In this document: in pieces, positions 17,810 to 25,276 of the stretch
How positions within the stretch are numbered: the stretch's first letter is position 1
Layout: each line of letters begins with the position of its first letter
Assembly: GCA_016721825.1 (NCBI GenBank)
Contig: JADKHI010000001.1
Location: 1,178,001 to 1,242,000 of the forward strand
DNA: 64,000 bases
Direction: 5' to 3'
DNA from: Flavobacteriales bacterium
GTDB lineage: Bacteria; Bacteroidota; Bacteroidia; Flavobacteriales_F; PHOS-HE28
Translations under genes and position numbers: made by a program
Notes under the pieces: model-generated
Database searches by the model: none
Seen by the model: only the letters and a program-made list of their open reading frames with translations
What the model was told of the DNA's origin: nothing

Positions 17810-17948
17810 GCTCATCTTCTTGGTGTTGCCGTACCTCGACGGGATCGACAAGACAACACCAACTGGATTTAGCACCTGTCCGGGGTGGGGACCTCCGGGG
17901 GGTTGCCAAGGCTTCACAGGGCCAGTCCCTCTGCCTTTCTTGATAAGC
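17810..17948 (-). ncRNA. SAM-I riboswitch (S box) aptamer
   Basis: On the minus strand the P1 helix GCTTATC (17942-17948) pairs with GATGAGC (17810-17816), including one T-G pair. Inside are the hallmark core segments: ATCAAGAAAGGCAGAGGGA, CTGGCCC, GAAGCCT, GGCAACC, then GGTGCTAAATCC, and a 9-bp P4 hairpin TTGGTGTTG/CAACACCAA. About 139 nucleotides. It lies 122 bases before metH part 1 and is followed by an attenuator, so SAM excess should terminate transcription of methionine synthase. Confidence 0.95.
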
Positions 17949-17967
17949 GATGGAAAAGAACGTGGCG

Positions 17968-17975
17968 CGAAGATA
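17968..17975 (-). promoter_or_regulatory. -7 box of the metH riboswitch leader
   Basis: TATCTTCG on the minus strand, about 19 bases before the P1 helix of the SAM aptamer. No clear TTG at -33. Confidence 0.5.
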
Positions 17976-17987
17976 GGGCGTGAAGAG

Positions 17988-18008
17988 GAAAAGGCCCGCT
18001 AAGGGCCT
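17988..18008 (-). terminator. Rho-independent terminator after the 89-residue membrane protein
   Basis: Minus strand AGGCCC-TTAGC-GGGCCT followed by TTTCC, starting at the stop codon of the gene ending at 18008. It separates that gene from the metH leader. Confidence 0.75.
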
Positions 18009-18277
18009 CAGCCCTGCGCGTTCGCGAACTCCTTCACGAAGCCCATGATCTTCTTACGGAACAGCAGGAAGAGCAGGATGTAGGGCACGGGGATCAGAAA
18101 GAGGATGCCCATGTTCAGTCCGCGGCCAATGCTGGTCTCTCCGCCGAACACGGCCTCATCCGCATCCGCGCTCTGGACCGCGGCCTTGCACATGGCACAA
18201 CCTTGCGCCATTGCTTCAGCCGGAATGATCAGGGCCAGGAGCACTGCGGAAGCCAGAAGAAGGATGCGGAGCTTCAT
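18008..18277 (-). CDS. Small conserved membrane protein next to the oxidase operon
   Basis: 89 residues. A signal peptide ending at AMAQG, then a Cys pair GCAMCKAAV (possible metal or heme contact), and a C-terminal transmembrane helix (NMGILFLIPVPYILLFLLF) ending in a basic tail. Proteins of this shape accompany cytochrome oxidase genes in many Bacteroidota, but I know no assigned role. It has its own -7 box and a terminator, so it is transcribed apart from the ctaB operon although it lies directly behind it. The CxxC could suggest copper or redox handling; this is inference only. Confidence 0.75.
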   Translation of the reverse strand: MKLRILLLASAVLLALIIPAEAMAQGCAMCKAAVQSADADEAVFGGETSIGRGLNMGILFLIPVPYILLFLLFRKKIMGFVKEFANAQG

Positions 18278-18281
18278 GTTG

Positions 18282-18289
18282 CGAAAGTA
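18282..18289 (-). promoter_or_regulatory. -7 box, leaderless type
   Basis: TACTTTCG on the minus strand only 4 bases before the ATG at 18277, implying a transcript that begins at or next to the start codon. Confidence 0.5.
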
Positions 18290-18329
18290 CGACCCCTGAC
18301 CCTCTGTACGCTGACAGCCGTCAGCCCGT

Positions 18330-18893
18330 TCAGGAAACGTAGTAAGGCGAGATCATCAGGTACACCACCACACCGGTGACGCTGACGTAGAACCAGACCG
18401 GCCACACGCGCTTCGCCATGCGGCGGTGCTCCGGGTAGTTGGCGGAGAGCGCCCGGTAGGCTGTGGTGAGAATGAAGGGCAGCGACAACCCCGCCAGCGG
18501 AATGTGCGTGAGGAGAATGATGTAGTAGGCCACCTTCATGGCACCGGTGCCGCCGTAAGGCGTATCCCCGGCGAAAAGGTGGTGCAGGATGTAGGAGACC
18601 AGGAACAGGATGGAGAGCACCATGGCGCTGAGCATGACCTTGCGGTGCGCGCTCCATTTGCCGGCCTTGGCGGTGAAGAGGCCCACCAGCAGCAACAGGC
18701 TCACCAAGCTGTTCAGTACGGCGTTCACTTTGGCGAAGACGTGGATGTCCAGGCCTTGCGGCGCGGGTACCTGCACCCGGTTCAACACCGCCACTGCCAG
18801 GAACACAATGCCACTGACGACCCAGATCCAGCGTTTGGCAGGCTTCTCGGCCACGGCGATGGCTCGTGGAGGGTAGGGCTGCTTGGTGCTCAT
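18330..18893 (-). CDS. DUF420 family membrane protein (cytochrome oxidase-associated)
   Basis: 187 residues with five predicted membrane helices (RWIWVVSGIVFLAVAVL; VNAVLNSLVSLLLLVGLF; VMLSAMVLSILFLVSYIL; VAYYIILLTHIPLAGLSL; VWFYVSVTGVVVYLMI). Conserved histidines in SAHRKVM, HHLFAGD, LLTHIPLA and PEHRRMAKRVWP match DUF420, the family that includes the B. subtilis YozB/CtaM-type proteins linked to cytochrome c oxidase maturation. It overlaps the SCO gene by 4 bases (ATGA) and is the last gene of the ctaB operon. Confidence 0.88.
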   Translation of the reverse strand: MSTKQPYPPRAIAVAEKPAKRWIWVVSGIVFLAVAVLNRVQVPAPQGLDIHVFAKVNAVLNSLVSLLLLVGLFTAKAGKWSAHRKVMLSAMVLSILFLVSYILHHLFAGDTPYGGTGAMKVAYYIILLTHIPLAGLSLPFILTTAYRALSANYPEHRRMAKRVWPVWFYVSVTGVVVYLMISPYYVS

Positions 18894-19582
18894 TCCTTGA
18901 ACTTGCCCACTTTCAGCGCGCGCTCCCGTTCCTCCTTCATCAGCATCTTGATGTCGGTGGCTAGGCGGCCCATCTCTTCGGTGTCGGTACCATCGTACAT
19001 GCCCCGAATATGCCTACGCTTGTCCACTAGCACGAAACGCTCGTCGTGCAGGAACTGTTCAGCCGCCGTGCTGTCCTCCATGACACTGAGCAGGTAGCCG
19101 TTGTTGCCTTGGCGGTAGATCGCCGCCGGGTCGCCGGTCACGAACTTCCAGCGGCTGCTGTCGGCCTGCCATTTCCGGGCGTACTGTTGAAGCACTTGAA
19201 GTGAGTCGTTCAGCGGGTCCACGGTGTGGCTGAGGAAGAGAATGTCCTTGAAGACGGGCTCGTTCAGCTTGAACTGGAGCTGCTGCATCTGGCGCGTCAT
19301 GGTCGGGCAGATGCTCGTACACTTCGTGAAGAAGAAATCCGCCACGACGATCCGGCCTTCCGTGCTGCGGTCCGTCACCGTGTTGCCGTAGGCGTCGGTG
19401 AAGGTGAAGGGCGGTACCTGGTAGTAGGTGGTGTCGCCGGGAGCGTTCACCTCCTTCTCCCCGTAGTAGGGTAGGTAGGTGAAGCTGTGCTTGCCTGTCC
19501 TGAGGATCAGGAACATGGCCGGTGCCATCACCAGAATGAAGAGAAGCAGGACGGCCTTCTTGCGCTTGCTCGCAGGTCCCAT
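18890..19582 (-). CDS. SCO family copper chaperone
   Basis: 230 residues. An N-terminal membrane anchor (~9-28) followed by a thioredoxin-fold domain with the copper-binding pair C88-x3-C92 in FFFTKCTSICPTM and a candidate third ligand His in FLHDERFVLVD. DPLNDS is the family's usual VDPxxDT region. It delivers copper to, or reduces, the CuA site of cytochrome c oxidase subunit II. Located between the subunit IV gene (6 bases upstream) and DUF420 (4-base overlap), consistent with an oxidase assembly operon. Confidence 0.93.
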   Translation of the reverse strand: MGPASKRKKAVLLLFILVMAPAMFLILRTGKHSFTYLPYYGEKEVNAPGDTTYYQVPPFTFTDAYGNTVTDRSTEGRIVVADFFFTKCTSICPTMTRQMQQLQFKLNEPVFKDILFLSHTVDPLNDSLQVLQQYARKWQADSSRWKFVTGDPAAIYRQGNNGYLLSVMEDSTAAEQFLHDERFVLVDKRRHIRGMYDGTDTEEMGRLATDIKMLMKEERERALKVGKFKE

Positions 19583-19588
19583 CGCGGC

Positions 19589-19957
19589 CTACTGGAACAT
19601 CTCGATCATCCGGTGGACGTAGTTCGATTCCCAGATGGCGATGAAGAGCAGGTAGAGGATGAACAGCAGGTAGGGCAGCAGGATGATGAGGCGCACGTTG
19701 CGGCGCTCATCGCCCAAGTGCATGAACACACCCACGATGAAACCTGCTTTCACGAGCGTGAGCACGATGTAGCCAAGCTTCACCATGCTCCAGCTCTCGG
19801 GGAACCACTCCTTCCAGTAGGCGCCCAAGGCCACTTCCACCGTGGTGATCACGGCCAGCAGCAGGGTCACCATCCAGATGTTCTTACGGATCTTGCGACC
19901 GGCCTCCTCGCTGTGGTGGGCGTCCAGGCTGTATTCGATGATGTCGTCGCGCAGCAT
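19589..19957 (-). CDS. Cytochrome c oxidase subunit IV (prokaryotic type)
   Basis: 122 residues. ATG 19957 (MLRDDII) is chosen since it leaves 2 bases after the subunit III stop; the longer reading overlaps that gene. Three membrane helices (IWMVTLLLAVITTVEVALGAY; LGYIVLTLVKAGFIVGVFMHL; LIILLPYLLFILYLLFIAIW) with the GVFMHLGDE segment that marks the bacterial subunit IV/CyoD-like family. It is a non-catalytic subunit of a heme-copper oxidase. Confidence 0.88.
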   Translation of the reverse strand: MLRDDIIEYSLDAHHSEEAGRKIRKNIWMVTLLLAVITTVEVALGAYWKEWFPESWSMVKLGYIVLTLVKAGFIVGVFMHLGDERRNVRLIILLPYLLFILYLLFIAIWESNYVHRMIEMFQ

Positions 19958-19959
19958 GA

Positions 19960-20832
19960 TCAGAGCAGGTAGAAGAAGGTGAACACGAACACCCACACCA
20001 GGTCAACGAAGTGCCAGTACAGGCCGGCCTTTTCGACCATTTCGTAGTGACCGCGGCGGTGGAACACACCCTTGATCACCAGGATCAGCACGATGAGGTT
20101 GATGATGACCCCGCTGAACACGTGGAAACCGTGGAAGCCGGTAATGAAGAAGAAGAAGTTGGCGTACTGGCTCGGGCCGTACTCGTTGCGTACCATGTTG
20201 GCACCATCCACATAGTCCACTCGCTCGTTCCACAGCTTCACGGCAGCCGCATGATCGAGGTGGTGTGCGCTTTCGTCCGGCAGCAGGTAGTGGCCTTCGC
20301 GGGCTTTCTCCAAGTGGAAGCTCTCGCGGGTGCTGAGGGTCAGCGGGTCGGTATCGTGCTCTTCAGTGTGTACCCAGTACTTGGCGCCATCGGTGGTGGT
20401 GATGTAGCCGCCGCCGCCGTGGATGAAGTGGCTCCACTCCCAAGCCTGACTGCCCACGAAGAAAGCGCCGCCGATCACGGTGAGGAACAACCACTTGATC
20501 ACACCTTTCTTATCCATCCGATGACCAGCCTCCACCGCTAGCACCATGGTCACAGAGCTGAAAATGAGGATGGCCGTCATCAAGGCCACGTAAATGAGCG
20601 GGTAACTACCGTGCAGGAAGGGCAGTGCGCGGAACACCTCCTCCCCAATGGGCCAAGCTTCCGTGGTGGAGTGGCGCACGAAGCCGTAGGCCACCAGCAG
20701 ACCACTGAAGGTCAATGCGTCAGAAACGAGGAAGAACCACATCATCATCTTGCCGTAGCTGATGCTGAAGGGTGAACGCCCGCCGCCCCAGAGGACGTCG
20801 TTGCTCAGAGCTTTGGTCGCTTCGCCTGCCAT
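19960..20832 (-). CDS. Cytochrome c oxidase subunit III with a large extramembrane insertion
   Basis: 290 residues. The helix set of subunit III is present (GKMMMWFFLVSDALTFSGLL; FFFFITGFHGFHVFSG; AGLYWHFVDLVWVFVF). About 75 residues between the third and fourth helices, roughly 140-215, are hydrophilic and rich in His and acidic residues (HTEEHDTD, HHLDHAA), longer than in ordinary subunit III. Located 22 bases downstream of a second subunit III gene. Subunits I and II are not in the window. Confidence 0.9.
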   Translation of the reverse strand: MAGEATKALSNDVLWGGGRSPFSISYGKMMMWFFLVSDALTFSGLLVAYGFVRHSTTEAWPIGEEVFRALPFLHGSYPLIYVALMTAILIFSSVTMVLAVEAGHRMDKKGVIKWLFLTVIGGAFFVGSQAWEWSHFIHGGGGYITTTDGAKYWVHTEEHDTDPLTLSTRESFHLEKAREGHYLLPDESAHHLDHAAAVKLWNERVDYVDGANMVRNEYGPSQYANFFFFITGFHGFHVFSGVIINLIVLILVIKGVFHRRGHYEMVEKAGLYWHFVDLVWVFVFTFFYLL

Positions 20833-20854
20833 GTGGTGGATTTCGGGCGCAATG

Positions 20855-21607
20855 TTAATGAACGAGGAGCAAGAACGAAAGGAGGATCACCCAAAGTCCC
20901 CCAAGGAAGTGCCAATAAATGGCGCCTGAAAGGAGCCCGGAGTTGTCCTGTGGCGAATAACGGCCCATGGCCGCTATCACCGCCATGAACGCCAAGGAAA
21001 GCAATCCGAACACCAGGTGCGCCAAGTGAAGGCCGGTGAGCACGTAGATATACTGGCTGGCCGCATTGGACTGGTCGGCCATCTCATCGTTCAGGGGCTT
21101 GCTGTGCCCGGTGTCGTCCGGCATGAAGTACTGGCCATTCACCAGGTCCAGGGTTATCCCTTTGCGGGCGATGGTGTAGTCCGTGCCATAGACGCCTGTG
21201 TTCTGCAGCACCTTACTGAAGCTCAGGATGTTGCCCAGGCTACGAAGCTCTTTCCAGCCTTTGAACTGGCTGAAGGCGAAGGCCAACCCAAGGGCGAGCG
21301 ATGCCACCAGCAGCGGCGCGGCCAAACGTGTCCTTCCCTGTCGAGTGACCACCAATGCAAGCTGAACGGTAACGCTGCTCAGTAATATGAAGGCCGTGCT
21401 CCAGTAAAAGGCTGTAGGGATGCGGATGCTCACCCAGAAATCCACGCTGCCTTTGCTTACCAAGTAGGCGCTCAGCAAGCCGGAGAAGGCCATGACGATG
21501 GCGAAGAGGAGCAGGTAGGTCAGGTTCTTCCGCACCTTCACCTTCACTGTGGGATCGACATCACGGTCGGCCTTGGCGGCGGACAGGTCGTAGGATGTGG
21601 CGTTCAT
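20855..21607 (-). CDS. Heme-copper oxidase subunit III family protein
   Basis: 250 residues, a diverged second subunit III: LTYLLLFAIVMAFSGLLSAYL, FYWSTAFILLSSVTVQLAL, a hydrophilic insertion (~115-180), then YIYVLTGLHLAHLVFGLLSL and IYWHFLGGLWVILLSFLLL. Its ATG overlaps the ctaB stop (ATGA), so it is translationally coupled to heme O synthase. Two adjacent subunit III genes are common in Bacteroidota oxidase operons; both are expected to belong to the same caa3- or aa3-type complex. Confidence 0.88.
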   Translation of the reverse strand: MNATSYDLSAAKADRDVDPTVKVKVRKNLTYLLLFAIVMAFSGLLSAYLVSKGSVDFWVSIRIPTAFYWSTAFILLSSVTVQLALVVTRQGRTRLAAPLLVASLALGLAFAFSQFKGWKELRSLGNILSFSKVLQNTGVYGTDYTIARKGITLDLVNGQYFMPDDTGHSKPLNDEMADQSNAASQYIYVLTGLHLAHLVFGLLSLAFMAVIAAMGRYSPQDNSGLLSGAIYWHFLGGLWVILLSFLLLVH

Positions 21608-22500
21608 AGGCGGTCAAGCACGTAAGCGATCTGGACGACAGGAAGATGGATGAAACTGGCGAACATCAACTTCCGGGCGTCAGACTTGTCCAGCGTGCGG
21701 TAGAGGCGGAACGCAGGCACCAGCATCAACAACCCGGCAGCAGTGGCCACCATGGCGCTCACCGGACCGGTAAGACCGAACACCCAAGGCAGCGCACCCA
21801 CCGGGATAACGAACAAGGTGTACAAAAGGATCAGAAAGGCGCTGTAACGGTCCTGACCGCCCTTTGAAGGAAGTAGGTGGTACCCGGCTTTCTGGTAGTC
21901 CTCGTGCAGCACCCAGGCGATCGCCCAGAAATGGGGGAACTGCCACATGAACTGCACGGCGAAACACAGCCCGGGCCCTAGGCCGAACTGACCGGTGGCC
22001 GCCACGAAGCCCAGCATGGGCGGGAAAGCACCGGGGAAGGCACCCACGAGCACCGACCAGGGACCCTTCTTCTTCAGCGGCGTGTAAAGGGCCACGTACA
22101 TGAACAGGCTGAGAAAACCGAGGACCGCGGTGAGCGGACCGAAGACCACCCAGAGCAGCACGATGCCGACCATACCCGCCAACAAGGCCACTACCACCGC
22201 CTCATTCACGGCCAAGGCCTCACGCACCAATGGGCGATCGGCGGTGCGCTTCATCAGCCCATCCTCATTCACCTCGATCACCTGGTTCAGGGCATTGCTC
22301 GCTCCGGTCACCAAGGTTCCCGCCAAGGCCAACAGCAGCAGCTCTGACCACAGGAAGCCGCCCTTCTCCACGCCGAACAAGTAGCCGAGCACCGCGCTCA
22401 ACACCACCAAGGATGTCAGCCGCAACTTGAACAAGGCCGCTACTTCCCGCAGCTTGTTCGCTGAGGTCGGCTGGGCCGCATATGCTTCAGGGCGCTCCAC
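21604..22500 (-). CDS. ctaB: Protoheme IX farnesyltransferase (heme O synthase)
   Basis: 298 residues from GTG 22500. UbiA-family prenyltransferase with the two Asp-rich motifs NALNQVIEVNEDGLMKRT and the DYQKAGYHLLP region plus ~8 membrane helices. It attaches farnesyl to heme B, giving heme O for the oxidase. The start is moved from the GTG at 22593 because that longer version overlaps the neighbouring gene's 3' end by 44 bases and lies upstream of a good promoter (TAATTTCG at 22510-22517); the GTG is 9 bases behind that box. First gene of the oxidase assembly operon. Confidence 0.92.
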   Translation of the reverse strand: MERPEAYAAQPTSANKLREVAALFKLRLTSLVVLSAVLGYLFGVEKGGFLWSELLLLALAGTLVTGASNALNQVIEVNEDGLMKRTADRPLVREALAVNEAVVVALLAGMVGIVLLWVVFGPLTAVLGFLSLFMYVALYTPLKKKGPWSVLVGAFPGAFPPMLGFVAATGQFGLGPGLCFAVQFMWQFPHFWAIAWVLHEDYQKAGYHLLPSKGGQDRYSAFLILLYTLFVIPVGALPWVFGLTGPVSAMVATAAGLLMLVPAFRLYRTLDKSDARKLMFASFIHLPVVQIAYVLDRL

Positions 22501-22509
22501 GTTCGGGCG

Positions 22510-22542
22510 CGAAATTACCGGTCCGGAACGATCTGGCGTCAA
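22510..22542 (-). promoter_or_regulatory. Promoter of the ctaB/oxidase operon
   Basis: TTG (22540-22542), 22 bases, TAATTTCG (22510-22517) on the minus strand. It overlaps the stop codon region of the preceding gene minimally and sits 9 bases before the inferred GTG start, implying a leader of only a few bases. Confidence 0.6.
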
Positions 22543-22549
22543 CGACTTG

Positions 22550-24145
22550 CTATTGTAGGACGTACCGGGCTTCCTGCACCGGATGTCGGTCACGGAAGTA
22601 GGTGGAGATGCCCAGCCGGATGTAGTTCGTGAGCCCCTGACCGACTTCCGGGCTCCTGGAACGCAGGGTCCAGGCCAGCTCCATCATCAGACCCGAACGC
22701 GGCGCAACCAAGTAGCCCATGCTCAGTTCGTTGTGCAGGATGGTCACCTTCAGTGGATCGCCCAGGTAGTAGTCGAAGTTCTCGTAGTGCGTGCTATCGC
22801 GCAAGGGGCGGCTGTTCTCGTTCAGGAAGATGTTGTTGCCGTAGCTGCTGTTCGCGGAACTTCCTGTGTCCTGACCCATCACCGCCACGGAGAAGAGCTC
22901 GCGCAGCACCCACCGGTCCTTTCTCCATTCCCCCTGAACAAGCGCTTCCCAGAAGTTGCTGCCGTAGGGATGTGCCAATGGCTGGCCTGCATGGCTGTAG
23001 TTCTGCCGCGTGTCGCTGTGCGTGTACATGAAGGGCCGCACATAATTGAATTCCGCACGTAGCATGAGCCCTTTCTGCCCGAGGACATCATGCCCGATCG
23101 CGCCCACTTGGAAGGCCTGCTTGTTCGCGTACCAGCCGTCGCCCGCGCGCACATTGGCCAATAAGAACTCGTCCAACATCAGCTGCGAATAGAGCAGGGT
23201 GCGCTTGCCCACTTTCACGTTGAAGGCGAAGCCGAGCAATGCATTGTCCGGCGAGCCTAGACTGAATTCCACCGGCCGCAGGAACACCATCGGGTTCACG
23301 TAGTTGATGTCGAAGCCTCGTGGGTAGTTCGGGTCATTGTCCTGCCACACGATGGCCTCGAACACTCCGAAGTTCACGCGCTTGGAAGCGTTCCAGCTGA
23401 GGTAGTGGAAGCTGGCGAACTTGCGCAGGTAGTTCTGCGGATCACCGGCCGCACCCCGCACATCGCTCATCTGCGTGAACAGGTTAACGTACTTGATATG
23501 CCAAGCGGTGGTGGTGATCTTGAAGTACGGGTAGCTGTAAGTGTTGTCGCTGAGGAACAAGGACCGCAGGCCCTCCCCGAAGAAGTTCTTGCCGCGCCCC
23601 AGCGTGAAGTGGAAGTAGCGGCCCACGGCCACATCAGCGCTCGCGTTCCAATCGTAGTGCGTGTAGGCCGGACCATTGCCGTAAGCATAGCCTTCCCCCG
23701 GGGTCACTTGGGTGGCCCGCACCAAGCTGTCGAGGTAGCCTGTGAAGCGCTCGCTCCAGGCCATGCCGTCCAAGTGGAAGGTCCAGTGCTTGCCGACGTC
23801 CGCATCCGTCCAGAAACCACCGCCCAAGCGGTGCAGGAAGGCGGCGTCACCGCCCAGGTCCATGCCGCCCTGTGCATCGAGCAAAGGCCCTCCCCTGAAG
23901 TGCGCACTGTCATCGGCCCAGCGGTCGAACACACCCAACAGCGCTTTGGGGCGCAGGCTGTCCTGCATCAAGCCGGGCTGATCGGCGCGTGCATAGGGTC
24001 GGATACCGCTGTGACCGCTGGAACCGTATGCATGCATCTGCGCGGTGGTGCGCCCATCGATCACGGAGCTCAACGGCAGGTAGCCTTGCTGCGCCAAGGT
24101 GGCGAGCGGAAGCACCAGCAGCAGGAGGGGTCCGATGCGCTTCAC
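22550..24145 (-). CDS. Outer-membrane beta-barrel protein, Wzi/RemB-like (second copy)
   Basis: 531 residues from GTG 24145, which overlaps the stop of the transferase gene (GTGA). A signal peptide follows directly (KRIGPLLLLVLPLATLAQQ), supporting this start over the longer reading. The body is amphipathic beta strands with aromatic girdles, and shares with its neighbour the segments RSLFLSDNTYSYPYFK, HAGQPLAHPYGSNFWE and the paired HYLSWNASKRVNFGVFE. This resembles the capsule-assembly Wzi / gliding RemB family. Likely an outer-membrane barrel involved in surface polysaccharide attachment or motility; function inferred. Confidence 0.75.
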   Translation of the reverse strand: MKRIGPLLLLVLPLATLAQQGYLPLSSVIDGRTTAQMHAYGSSGHSGIRPYARADQPGLMQDSLRPKALLGVFDRWADDSAHFRGGPLLDAQGGMDLGGDAAFLHRLGGGFWTDADVGKHWTFHLDGMAWSERFTGYLDSLVRATQVTPGEGYAYGNGPAYTHYDWNASADVAVGRYFHFTLGRGKNFFGEGLRSLFLSDNTYSYPYFKITTTAWHIKYVNLFTQMSDVRGAAGDPQNYLRKFASFHYLSWNASKRVNFGVFEAIVWQDNDPNYPRGFDINYVNPMVFLRPVEFSLGSPDNALLGFAFNVKVGKRTLLYSQLMLDEFLLANVRAGDGWYANKQAFQVGAIGHDVLGQKGLMLRAEFNYVRPFMYTHSDTRQNYSHAGQPLAHPYGSNFWEALVQGEWRKDRWVLRELFSVAVMGQDTGSSANSSYGNNIFLNENSRPLRDSTHYENFDYYLGDPLKVTILHNELSMGYLVAPRSGLMMELAWTLRSRSPEVGQGLTNYIRLGISTYFRDRHPVQEARYVLQ

Positions 24146-25257
24146 GGGTTCCGGCGAAGGGGTATGGCGAACGGAAGCATGGCCAATACGAAGGCCGTCA
24201 CGCCAAGGACCATCAGGCCCTTGTTCGGATGGATGTCCCGCGTGATAAGGCTCAAGGCGATGATCATGATCGAGTATGCGTACAAAGCCATCGTCGTGCC
24301 CCTGTGCCCCAGACCATGCGCCATCAGCCGGTGGTGGATGTGGTTCTTGTCCGCCGCGAACGGACTGACACCCTTGCTGGAGCGGTAGATGAAGATGCGG
24401 AAGGTGTCCACGAGCGGATAGGCCAGCACCGCCATGGCGAACAAGGGCGCGGGCACGGTGCGTAGCCATAGGGGCAGGCGACTGGTGTCGTGGTCCACCA
24501 CCTTCATGGCCAACACAGCGATGATGGCACCGATGATGAGCGAGCCGCTGTCGCCCATGAAGATCCGCGCCGGGTGGTAGTTGAAGACCAGGAAACCGAC
24601 CAAGGCACCGGAGAGCACGAAGGCCAACAGTGCCAACGCCACATCGCCCGCCCAGTAGAGCCAGATGCCGTAAGCCAGAGAGGCAATGAGCCCAATACCC
24701 CCCGCCAGGCCATCCACCCCGTCGATCAGGTTGAAGGCGTTCACCAGGACCACATAGACGAAGAAGCTGAACGCGATGCTGAACTCCACCGGCAGCTCGT
24801 AGATGCCGAAAATGCCATGCAGGCTCTGGATGCGGATGCCGCCCATCACCACCAGGATGTAGCCCACGATCATGTGGCCGAACAGCTTCTTCACCGGACT
24901 AAAGCCGATGATGTCATCCTTCACACCAATGAAGAACAGCAATACCATTGCTGCCAGGATGAACTTGAGGTCTTTGTAGGCCGCACCCATCGCCAGGTAC
25001 AGCTCCTTGAAGCCGGTCTGACCGAGCCCGATCAGCGCCCCCTGGGGGAACCACAGGGCGTAGGAGAAGATGATGGCCGCGAAGATGATGATGCCTCCGA
25101 TGGTCGGCACGCTCCGTTGGTGCAGCTTGCGTTCTTCCGTCGGTTCATCCACCAGGTGCTTCATGCGCGCCACCTTGATCAAGCTCGGCATGGTGAGCAG
25201 CACCACCACGAACGCGGTCAGGAATCCTGAGAGAAGTATGTACCCGTGCTGCTTCAA
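24142..25257 (-). CDS. MraY/WecA-type undecaprenyl-phosphate sugar-1-phosphate transferase
   Basis: About 371 residues if TTG 25257 is used; the ATG-like start at 25323 would overlap the upstream gene by 47 bases. Glycosyltransferase family 4 integral membrane enzyme: RSVPTIGGIIIF, LVNAFNLIDGVDGLAGG with catalytic Asp residues, FNYHPARIFMGDSGSL, and the cytosolic DKNHIHHRLMAHGLGHRGT loop typical of WecA/TagO-like GlcNAc-1-P transferases rather than MraY. It begins a lipid-linked glycan, in keeping with the polysaccharide genes around it. Start codon uncertain. Confidence 0.85.
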   Translation of the reverse strand: MKQHGYILLSGFLTAFVVVLLTMPSLIKVARMKHLVDEPTEERKLHQRSVPTIGGIIIFAAIIFSYALWFPQGALIGLGQTGFKELYLAMGAAYKDLKFILAAMVLLFFIGVKDDIIGFSPVKKLFGHMIVGYILVVMGGIRIQSLHGIFGIYELPVEFSIAFSFFVYVVLVNAFNLIDGVDGLAGGIGLIASLAYGIWLYWAGDVALALLAFVLSGALVGFLVFNYHPARIFMGDSGSLIIGAIIAVLAMKVVDHDTSRLPLWLRTVPAPLFAMAVLAYPLVDTFRIFIYRSSKGVSPFAADKNHIHHRLMAHGLGHRGTTMALYAYSIMIIALSLITRDIHPNKGLMVLGVTAFVLAMLPFAIPLRRNP

Positions 25258-25276
25258 CGCTGGTGGTGGGGCTGGA

